A stretch of DNA of 8,821 nt from Bacteroidales bacterium (lineage in GTDB: Bacteria > Bacteroidota > Bacteroidia > Bacteroidales > UBA932). The position numbers were made by a program, and so were the translations under genes. A model generated the notes under the pieces. It was not told the origin of the DNA. It made no database searches and saw nothing but the letters and a program-made list of their open reading frames with translations. The DNA is taken from contig JAGABD010000048.1 of NCBI GenBank assembly GCA_017614795.1, forward strand, positions 1 through 8,821, in the 5' to 3' direction. Below, piece after piece: positions 1-5,285 of this stretch. Within the stretch, counting starts at the first letter, position 1. Each line of letters opens with the position of its first letter.

Positions 1-483
1 AATTTCGTTGGTCGGCGACCCTTCGGTCGCATTATTAGGGGCCCCGCCCCTAATGTACCCCGCCGGCGCCGTGCGCCGGTTGTTTCGTCCGGCGAAGTCC
101 GAGAAGAACAGCAGCAGCGCGGTGACGAGCAGGGCGATACCCACTACCGTCATCGAAGCGAAAAGCGCCTCGACATAATCCTTGAAGAACACGCCGACTA
201 TCAGCACGGGAATCATCGAAACGACGAGCTTGGCGATGTAGTCGGTCTCTTCGTTGTATTTGAACTTGAACAGGCCGCAAAGCAACTTCCAGATTTCTTT
301 CCAGAATACCACTATCGTGGCGCATACGGTTGCCGCGTGGACAGCGACCTCGAAAACCAGGTCGCCGGAAGCCTCTATGCCGAGAATCTCGCGTCCGATG
401 GCAAGATGCCCGCTGCTGCTCACCGGAAGGAATTCCGTGAGACCCTGCACCAGGCCGAGTATGAGCGCTTCGAGCCAGTCCAT
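1..483 (-). CDS. uppP: Undecaprenyl-diphosphatase UppP (BacA), N-terminal part, runs off the left edge
   Basis: Integral membrane enzyme that dephosphorylates undecaprenyl diphosphate, recycling the lipid carrier for peptidoglycan and other surface polymers. The frame starts at ATG 483-481 and stays open for 161 codons to base 1, so the C-terminal half (including the second conserved PGxSRSG-type motif) lies outside. The start reads [18 protein letters not shown], followed by [10 protein letters not shown]13xxxE17 is the (E/Q)xxxE motif and H26 matches the conserved active-site histidine. Hydrophobic segments follow around residues 42-60, 85-98 and 104-126. After [12 protein letters not shown] the sequence becomes non-hydrophobic and is encoded by a hairpin cluster (see repeat). 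This is where family members have a short loop before the second half. The start lies 2 nt after the DUF3098 stop, with an AAGGAG 11 nt upstream. The family is secure; whether the gene is intact cannot be judged here. Confidence 0.93.
   Translation of the reverse strand, partial: MDWLEALILGLVQGLTEFLPVSSSGHLAIGREILGIEASGDLVFEVAVHAATVCATIVVFWKEIWKLLCGLFKFKYNEETDYIAKLVVSMIPVLIVGVFFKDYVEALFASMTVVGIALLVTALLLFFSDFAGRNNRRTAPAGYIRGGAPNNATEGSPTNEI
10..79. repeat. Cluster of three adjacent hairpin palindromes inside the uppP frame
   Basis: Three perfect inverted repeats lie almost end to end. Bases 63-79 form a 7-bp stem (CCGGCGC/GCGCCGG, loop CGT). Bases 34-54 form an 8-bp stem (ATTAGGGG/CCCCTAAT, 5-nt loop). 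Bases 15-30 form a 6-bp stem (GCGACC/GGTCGC, 4-nt loop). A third arm GGTCG at 10-14 could also pair with CGACC at 16-20, so the last hairpin has two alternative folds. On the minus strand the cluster is translated without a stop as part of uppP (…[18 protein letters not shown]…), a Gly/Asn/Pro-rich peptide unlike the membrane segments before it. No second copy was seen in this window. It resembles dispersed palindromic elements in general form; membership of a known family is not established. Confidence 0.7.
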
Positions 484-485
484 TC

Positions 486-728
486 CTACTCTTTCTCCTT
501 ATCGCGCCTCATTATGGCGACGACCTCGACTATGACACCCGCGATTATCACGAGCGGAGCCGCCACCAGACGGCGGAAGTCGAACATATCATAGTTGAAC
601 ACATTGGGGTCCTTCACGCCTCCGCCCATCAGCAGGATGAAACCGGCGGCCATCACGACCAGCCCTGCGAGCATCAGCTTGAGCCCCCTGGGACCTATTG
701 CAAAACGGGGTTTTTCCTTGTTTGCCAT
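486..728 (-). CDS. DUF3098 family small membrane protein
   Basis: An 80-residue protein of unknown function that matches the DUF3098 family, which in Bacteroidota commonly sits between ftsX and uppP. It has a short basic N-terminus ([15 protein letters not shown]) and a first membrane helix at about residues 17-36. A conserved-looking linker follows ([18 protein letters not shown]), with D40-P41 and the F/RR pair at 51-53. The second helix spans about 54-72, and the charged tail RRDKEKE ends the protein. This suggests two helices joined by a short loop. ATG 728-726 starts 1 nt after the ftsX stop (TGA-T-ATG) and the stop is 2 nt before uppP, so translation is probably coupled across all three genes. 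The role is unknown; a link to envelope assembly is inferred only from its neighbours. Confidence 0.9.
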   Translation of the reverse strand: MANKEKPRFAIGPRGLKLMLAGLVVMAAGFILLMGGGVKDPNVFNYDMFDFRRLVAAPLVIIAGVIVEVVAIMRRDKEKE

Positions 729-729
729 A

Positions 730-1611
730 TCAATAGTATAAATCGTCCTTGCTGGTTTTCAGGATTCTGCCGACCACCGTCCAGCTGCTTACCAGGCAGA
801 TGAGCACGCCGCACAGCACTATCGCGCCCGCCACCAGGACCAGAAGGTCCGTGCGCACGAAGAGCACGAACAGCTGGGGGAACGAACGGTACAGAAGCCA
901 GAGGCCTCCGCCCAGCACTCCGATGGCTAGCAGCGAGGACACGAGGCCCTGCAGCACCGCCCTGCCGGCGAACGGCCGGACGATGAACCCTTTTGTGGCG
1001 CCCACCAGCCGCATCGTGTGGATCGTGAAACGCCTTGCATAGATGCCGAGGCGCACCGTATTGCCGATGAGCACGAAGGAAAGGAAGAGCATCACCGCGA
1101 TGAGCGCGGCAAGCGCAATCGAGATGCGGGAGATGTTGGCGTTGAGGGCGTCCACCAGCGACTGGCGGCACTGCACCTCGTCCACCAGACGGGAATCGCC
1201 GAGAACCGCGGCAACCTTTTCGAGGCTGTCGGCCACTACATATTCCGCCTTCAGGTTGACATCTATGGAGATGGGAACGGGCGTGGACTCGAAGACGCTG
1301 AGGAAATCGTCGCCCAGCATGTCGTGGAGCTCCTCGGTTCCCTGCTCGCGAGTGATGAGGGTGGCGCTCTTTACGAAGTAAAGCGTGTCGACGCCCGCCT
1401 TGTAGGCCTCCGCCTTGGCATTGCTCACCTCGGGACGGAGGATCACGGATATCTGCATGCTTTCCTTGAAGTAGTCGCCCACCTTGCGGGCATTCACCAC
1501 CAGCAGCGCCGCCACTCCCACCAGGGTGAGAACCAGGCTGATGCTGAGCACCGACGAGAGCCAGGCCCCCGCCATTCTGCGCCGCATTATTCTCTTTTCG
1601 GTCTTCGCCAT
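730..1611 (-). CDS. ftsX: Cell-division ABC-transporter-like permease FtsX
   Basis: Membrane subunit of the FtsEX complex, which uses ATP hydrolysis by FtsE to control septal peptidoglycan hydrolysis. It is 293 residues, normal for the family. A basic cytoplasmic N-terminus (MAKTEKRIMRRR) precedes TM1 at about 18-39. A large periplasmic domain spans about 42-162, followed by three C-terminal helices (about 165-186, 216-240 and 258-282). The FtsX signature lies after TM2 as ARRFTIHTMRLVGATKGFIV (192-211), followed by RPF. I chose ATG at 1611-1609 because a -7 box ends at 1628, leaving a 16-nt leader. An in-frame TTG at 1623 would add only four residues. No ftsE is present in the window, so FtsE is presumably encoded elsewhere. 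It is the first gene of the ftsX-DUF3098-uppP operon. Confidence 0.93.
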   Translation of the reverse strand: MAKTEKRIMRRRMAGAWLSSVLSISLVLTLVGVAALLVVNARKVGDYFKESMQISVILRPEVSNAKAEAYKAGVDTLYFVKSATLITREQGTEELHDMLGDDFLSVFESTPVPISIDVNLKAEYVVADSLEKVAAVLGDSRLVDEVQCRQSLVDALNANISRISIALAALIAVMLFLSFVLIGNTVRLGIYARRFTIHTMRLVGATKGFIVRPFAGRAVLQGLVSSLLAIGVLGGGLWLLYRSFPQLFVLFVRTDLLVLVAGAIVLCGVLICLVSSWTVVGRILKTSKDDLYY

Positions 1612-1627
1612 TTTTCCAAACAACTGA

Positions 1628-1635
1628 CAAAGATA
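1628..1635 (-). promoter_or_regulatory. Bacteroidota-type -7 box for the ftsX operon
   Basis: Reads TATCTTTG on the minus strand, a full match to TAnnTTTG, ending 16 nt before the chosen ftsX ATG. No convincing TTTG -33 element lies about 19 nt upstream. It is an exact inverted copy of the box at 1684-1691; the shared arm is ACAAAGATA/TATCTTTGT. Confidence 0.65.
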
Positions 1636-1683
1636 TAGATAAATAATTGAATATTTTTTAGCCGCTTTTTAAAAGATTTTCCG

Positions 1684-1691
1684 TATCTTTG
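1684..1691 (+). promoter_or_regulatory. Bacteroidota-type -7 box for the GT5-like/DUF4270 operon
   Basis: TATCTTTG is a full match to TAnnTTTG and lies only 5 nt before the ATG at 1697. In this phylum transcription starts a few bases after this box, so the mRNA would begin at or next to the start codon. No clear -33 TTTG is seen; the upstream stretch is T- and A-rich. Confidence 0.6.
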
Positions 1692-1696
1692 TTAAA

Positions 1697-2518
1697 ATGG
1701 CCGAAAATCTAAAGAGAGTATTGTTCGTCAACTCCGAGATAACCCCTTATCTCCCGGAGTCGGATATTTCCAAGATCGGGAGATATCTTCCGCAGGGTAT
1801 CCAGGAACGCAAAAGGGAAATACGCACCTTCATGCCGCGTTACGGCTGCATCAACGAGCGTAAGCACCAACTGCACGAAGTCATACGCCTTTCCGGAATG
1901 AACATCATCATCGGCGACGTGGACAGGCCCCTGGTCATCCGCGTGGCCTCGATCGTGTCCGCAAGGATACAGGTGTACTTCATCGACAACGACGACTACT
2001 TCAAGCGCAAGGCCGTTTACGCCGACATCGCGGACAACTTCTTCGAGGACAACGACGAGAGGGTGATCTTCTTCGCGCGCGGCGTTATGGAAACCGTCAA
2101 GAAACTCCGCTGGGCCCCCGATATCATCCATTGCCACGGACTGTTCTCGCACCTGGTGCCCGCATATCTCAAGAAAGCGTACAAGGACGACCCCATCTTC
2201 GCGAACAGCAAAGTGGTCCTTTCGCTCTACGACGACACCCCGAAGGACAACTTCTCCCCCGACTTCGCGGAGAAGGCCCGTTTCGGCGGCCTGGCGCCGG
2301 AGGACCTCCCCCTTTCGGAGGGCGCCACTGGCATAAATCTTGCTAAATCGGCAGCGAAGTACTCGGACGGCATTATTCTCGGCTCCGACGCTGTGCCGCA
2401 GGAGATCGTGGATTTCTGCAAGCAGCAGAAGCTCCCCATTCTGCCCTACAATGCCAAGAGCCTCGAAGACGGCAGCTACATAGACGAGTACAACGCGTTT
2501 TATGACACTTTGCAGTAA
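1697..2518 (+). CDS. Short glycogen/starch synthase-like protein (GT5 N-terminal domain only)
   Basis: A 273-residue protein resembling the N-terminal Rossmann domain of GT5 glycogen/starch synthases. The Bacteroidota subfamily is commonly annotated 'glycogen/starch synthase'. Visible blocks are RVLFVNSEITPYLPESD (7-23), SKIGRYLPQGI (25-35), IRTFMPRYG (42-50), VYFIDNDDYF and PDIIHCHGLFSHLVPAYLKK. These match the start, the KxGG region, the MPxY strand and the HxHD-like motif of full enzymes. K26 aligns with the ADP-glucose-binding lysine, but the motif reads KIGR rather than KxGG, and the final Asp of HxHD is Gly. Full enzymes have roughly 450-500 residues. The whole C-terminal nucleotide-sugar-binding domain is missing, and the next gene does not supply it. 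Catalysis is therefore doubtful and the real function unknown. The stop overlaps the start of the DUF4270 gene by 17 nt. Confidence 0.85.
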   Translation: MAENLKRVLFVNSEITPYLPESDISKIGRYLPQGIQERKREIRTFMPRYGCINERKHQLHEVIRLSGMNIIIGDVDRPLVIRVASIVSARIQVYFIDNDDYFKRKAVYADIADNFFEDNDERVIFFARGVMETVKKLRWAPDIIHCHGLFSHLVPAYLKKAYKDDPIFANSKVVLSLYDDTPKDNFSPDFAEKARFGGLAPEDLPLSEGATGINLAKSAAKYSDGIILGSDAVPQEIVDFCKQQKLPILPYNAKSLEDGSYIDEYNAFYDTLQ

Positions 2519-4163
2519 GACAGCATTCATCGCGGCGGCTCTTCTGGGCTGCATTTCCTGCGTCAAGATAGACGATTCGGTAGGCGGCAATATGGTTCCC
2601 GTCTCCCACACTTATCGCGTGGTGTCTCCCGACGCCTTCCCGATGAACGTGAAGATGCTCATCGCCGACAGCCTTTCGGGATTCTCGTCCACCCGCATCA
2701 CCGTGGGCGCCGTCCGCAAGGACAGCGAACTGGGCCTCACCACACGCAGCAGCTGCGTCTCCCTCGTGCCGATGCACCGGGAAATGGACTGGGGAACCAA
2801 TCCCGAGCTCAGGCAGTTCCACTTCACCGCGTCGCCCGACACCGTTTCGGTTGCCGACAAGTCGCAGGGCAGCATCCTCCAGAGCGTGTTGGTATATGAA
2901 CTGAACCAGCGCGTCAATACCGACAAGAGCTTCTCCTGCACCGACGACGTCCCTCACGGAACCACGCGCGTGACCGCGGGCATCCCCGTGATCAACGGCA
3001 CCGACTCCCTGGCGTTCGACTTCTCCCCGGCCTTCGCCGCGAAGTATATGGGCATCACCTCCGACGACCTCAAAAACTTCGACACCTATCTGGAGAAGTA
3101 CCCCGGCATCTACATCACCACCGACGCTCCTGTCGGCGACGGCGGCCGCATCAATATCTTCAGCCTGCAGACGGGCTATACCGACGGCTACCTCACCGGA
3201 AGCTTCGCCGAACTCAAGTTCCGCTCCACCTGGACCGAGAACGGAGTGAGCGTGCGCAAGGACAGCTCGTTCTTCTTCTGGTTCTCGCCTACGAGGAAAC
3301 CCAACTCCGCAAGCGGCTGGTACGACATCGACTCGCTGCTCAACGCCTCGGGCACCGGCAGTTTCCCGCAGTACTGCCTCAACCTGACCGGTCACGACCA
3401 GGCGCTTTCAGTGGCCCGCGCCGGAGATGCGGCAGACTATATCTACGTTGAGGGCGGCGGCGGACTTAAGCCCGTCATCTCCGGAAAGTTCCTTCGCGAC
3501 ACCGTGCGCGCAATCATCGCTGCCGGCGGAGACGACCCGTCCAAGGCCATCATCAACAGGGCCACCCTGATCCTGCCGTTCGAGCCTTCGGACCCCGATT
3601 TCGAACTGATGTACAAGGTGCCGGACATCCTCAGCCCGACCTGCCGGCTAAGGAACGACACCACCGTGACCTTCCTCGGACTGACCGATTCGAGCGACCA
3701 GTACGAGGACCAGGGCAACATCAACCGTTCGCGCCTGATCTATTCTCCCGACATCACCTATCACGTGCAGGAGCTCCTTAAGATGGAGGACGGCAACGCG
3801 CGCCTGCTCGACGGCAGCTACGACATCTGGCTCCTCATAATGCACAACGAGACCACCACGACCACCACCGGCGGCAACCAGGATATGAGCGAGTATTATA
3901 ACTATCTGGCCTACCAGAGTTATATGAACAGCATGTACAGCGGCTACGGCGGTTATGGCGGATACGGTTACGGCGACTACTACACCAACTATTACAACTA
4001 CGCCATGATGGCGCAGTACTACAGCAGCTCCAGCACCAGCGTGTCCACGAGCTCGCAGCTCGACCGCGACCGCTACTACTACGCCAGGCTCTGCGGTCCT
4101 TCGTATCCCGACGCCTCGCGCCGGCCGAAGTTCAAGTTCTCGTATTCGGTGCCGAACAAGTAG
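2502..4163 (+). CDS. DUF4270 family lipoprotein with Tyr/Gly-rich C-terminal region
   Basis: A 553-residue exported protein of the DUF4270 family (function unknown), which in Bacteroidota often follows the short GT5-like gene. The N-terminus is a lipoprotein signal peptide, MTLCSKTAFIAAALLGCISC. Cleavage could be before C17 (LLGC) or C20 (CISC). C20 is followed by VKIDDS, a Lys plus acidic pair resembling the lipoprotein surface-export signal of this phylum. The long middle part (about 30-445) is soluble and beta-rich in appearance, with many Asp, Ser and Thr. Six threonines in a row (451-456) lead into a low-complexity stretch (465-507) with 17 tyrosines in 43 residues. The end, KFKFSYSVPNK, looks like a beta strand. 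The gene starts inside the preceding one (17-nt overlap), so translation is probably coupled. It is followed by a terminator. Family assignment rests on context and overall look. Confidence 0.78.
   Translation: MTLCSKTAFIAAALLGCISCVKIDDSVGGNMVPVSHTYRVVSPDAFPMNVKMLIADSLSGFSSTRITVGAVRKDSELGLTTRSSCVSLVPMHREMDWGTNPELRQFHFTASPDTVSVADKSQGSILQSVLVYELNQRVNTDKSFSCTDDVPHGTTRVTAGIPVINGTDSLAFDFSPAFAAKYMGITSDDLKNFDTYLEKYPGIYITTDAPVGDGGRINIFSLQTGYTDGYLTGSFAELKFRSTWTENGVSVRKDSSFFFWFSPTRKPNSASGWYDIDSLLNASGTGSFPQYCLNLTGHDQALSVARAGDAADYIYVEGGGGLKPVISGKFLRDTVRAIIAAGGDDPSKAIINRATLILPFEPSDPDFELMYKVPDILSPTCRLRNDTTVTFLGLTDSSDQYEDQGNINRSRLIYSPDITYHVQELLKMEDGNARLLDGSYDIWLLIMHNETTTTTTGGNQDMSEYYNYLAYQSYMNSMYSGYGGYGGYGYGDYYTNYYNYAMMAQYYSSSSTSVSTSSQLDRDRYYYARLCGPSYPDASRRPKFKFSYSVPNK
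3894..4022 (+). repeat. Tyr/Gly low-complexity coding segment in the DUF4270 gene
   Basis: Codes for residues 465-507, containing 17 Tyr. The core GYGGYGGYGYG (481-491, bases 3942-3974) is made of alternating Gly and Tyr codons. Synonymous codons are mixed (GGC/GGT/GGA, TAC/TAT), which argues that the peptide composition is selected and not a recent DNA slippage product. Confidence 0.8.
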
Positions 4164-4180
4164 CCGACGGCAATGGGCAT

Positions 4181-4213
4181 AAAAAAACCGGGCGCCAAAG
4201 CGTCCGGCTTTTT
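4181..4213. terminator. Bidirectional intrinsic terminator between the DUF4270 gene and acpP
   Basis: The stem is CCGGGCGC/GCGTCCGG (4188-4207, 8 bp including one G-T pair) with loop CAAA. On the plus strand it is followed by C and five T. On the minus strand it is followed by seven T (the A run at 4181-4187). It lies 17 nt after the DUF4270 stop and 17 nt past the acpP stop, so it can serve both convergent genes. Confidence 0.88.
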
Positions 4214-4230
4214 ATTATGTGAGAAAGCGA

Positions 4231-4473
4231 TTAACCGAGCTTCTCTTCGACTTTGTCGATAGCGTCCTTCACGGTTGCGATGGTGTTGGTTTCCTCATCG
4301 GGAATCTTTACTCCGAACACTTTCTCGAACTCCATAAGGAGCTCCACGGTGTCGAGGGAGTCCGCACCAAGATCGTTGGTGAAATTCGCGGATTCAGTAA
4401 CCTCGGAAGGTTCGCAGCCGAGCTTGTCGACGATAATCTCCTTCACTTTCTTTACGATTTCTTCGTGTTCCAT
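4231..4473 (-). CDS. acpP: Acyl carrier protein AcpP
   Basis: Small acidic cytosolic protein that carries fatty-acyl intermediates on a 4'-phosphopantetheine arm during type II fatty-acid synthesis. It also donates acyl chains for lipid A and phospholipids. It has 80 residues, normal length. The motif [18 protein letters not shown] contains the phosphopantetheine-attachment serine S39 in DSL. Helix II is rich in acidic residues, as needed for docking to fatty-acid synthase enzymes, and the end reads [13 protein letters not shown]. It starts with [14 protein letters not shown] at ATG 4473-4471. It stands alone: the upstream same-strand neighbour is pnuC and a terminator follows. The fabF and rnc genes often found next to acpP are absent. 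It has its own strong promoter and an untranslated leader of about 50 A/T-rich bases. Confidence 0.97.
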   Translation of the reverse strand: MEHEEIVKKVKEIIVDKLGCEPSEVTESANFTNDLGADSLDTVELLMEFEKVFGVKIPDEETNTIATVKDAIDKVEEKLG

Positions 4474-4526
4474 AACAATGATGATTTAGTTATTTATTAT
4501 TAGTACTATTCGTCTAAAGGCAGTTG

Positions 4527-4557
4527 CAAATATACTAAATTTATTTATATCTGCAAA
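4527..4557 (-). promoter_or_regulatory. Near-ideal Bacteroidota promoter for acpP
   Basis: On the minus strand, -33 element TTTG (4557-4554), a 19-nt spacer, and -7 box TATATTTG (4534-4527). This matches the TTTG-N19-TAnnTTTG consensus in sequence and spacing. The -33 element is inside the last codons of pnuC (…AAT TTG CAG ATA TAA). The box ends 53 nt before the acpP ATG. Confidence 0.85.
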
Positions 4558-5285
4558 TTCTCCCCGCTGCCGCTGAGCCTCATCCAGATGCGTATCGCAT
4601 TGAGGCCGTTGAGCAGGTAGAAGGAGTATTTCACGAGCGGCACGATGGCGTAGCCGGCGTCGGGCGCGGTAGCGAGCACCACCGCCCACTGGATTATCGC
4701 CGTGAGGTTCACCAGCGTCCAGATGTACCACTGCTCGGTGTATGCCATAGCCATCATGATCAGGGCCGTGATGTTGGCGGTAGTGATGAGGGCGTCCAAG
4801 ACGGTCTTGCGCCAGATGAGATCCTCGCCCGCGCGGGTGGTGGCGAACCACGATATGGCCAGGGCCGCGGCGAACACCGCGGCGAAGATTCCCGCGAACA
4901 TCAGCCATTTGCGGCCGTCCATCCTCTGCGCCTTCACCTTCTTCTTTGCGTCGGCGCCGCGCTTATGCCACTGCCAGAAGCCGATGAACTCCATCGGGAT
5001 GAAGTATCCCACGTATAGAAGCAGCTGCGAAGGCATCTTGCTGTCGTACAGGATGTACGAGTAGATGAGAACGTCCACCAGACCGAACACGAAGGTCCAG
5101 ATGCTGCCGTTGGCGCTGAGCACCACGCTCACGACGCCCATGATGGCTCCGAAGGTGGACAGGAGAAGCAGGGCGGTTCTGGCGCCCTCTTCCTGCATCT
5201 TGAATATGCAGGAGATTATTACGCACACCGTCATTCCTATGAGGATGAAGGCGTTGAAGAATTTGTCAAATGTCTTTTCGTTCAT
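4545..5285 (-). CDS. pnuC: PnuC-family vitamin transporter (probably nicotinamide riboside)
   Basis: Inner-membrane facilitator of the PnuC family, which imports NAD precursors such as nicotinamide riboside that are trapped inside by phosphorylation. It is a 246-residue, strongly hydrophobic protein with about seven helices. Family marks are the F-W-Q-W-H-K segment at 103-108 (equivalent of the YQWKK-type motif) and W186-x-x-W189-x-x-x-N193 (EQWYIWTLVN), the substrate-stacking WxxW and its Asn. A Lys/Arg-rich cytoplasmic loop lies at about 107-126. It starts at ATG 5285 inside uvrC (20-nt overlap) and is the last gene of the four-gene unit. Related PnuT and PnuX proteins carry thiamine or riboflavin. 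No riboswitch and no vitamin-kinase neighbour is visible, so the substrate is inferred from the family only. No terminator is seen before acpP, so read-through into it is possible. Confidence 0.88.
   Translation of the reverse strand: MNEKTFDKFFNAFILIGMTVCVIISCIFKMQEEGARTALLLLSTFGAIMGVVSVVLSANGSIWTFVFGLVDVLIYSYILYDSKMPSQLLLYVGYFIPMEFIGFWQWHKRGADAKKKVKAQRMDGRKWLMFAGIFAAVFAAALAISWFATTRAGEDLIWRKTVLDALITTANITALIMMAMAYTEQWYIWTLVNLTAIIQWAVVLATAPDAGYAIVPLVKYSFYLLNGLNAIRIWMRLSGSGENLQI

Noticed and set aside
50..325. 91-codon minus-strand frame near the left edge
   Set aside because: It is a shifted frame over uppP. The frame starting at 483 gives the UppP motifs.
1621..1623. TTG as ftsX start
   Set aside because: It would lie almost at the predicted transcription start and add only four residues. 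The ATG at 1611 gives the family-like basic N-terminus.
1018..1638. 206-codon plus-strand frame opposite ftsX
   Set aside because: It is fully antisense to a clear FtsX and is His/Glu/Arg-rich without motifs.
2373..3395. 340-codon minus-strand frame opposite the end of the GT5-like gene and the DUF4270 gene
   Set aside because: It runs antisense across two genes, has a composition typical of shadow frames, and no promoter or domain.
4474..4544. Riboswitch or terminator between pnuC and acpP
   Set aside because: The region is A/T-rich with no stable hairpin. It contains the acpP -7 box and leader only.
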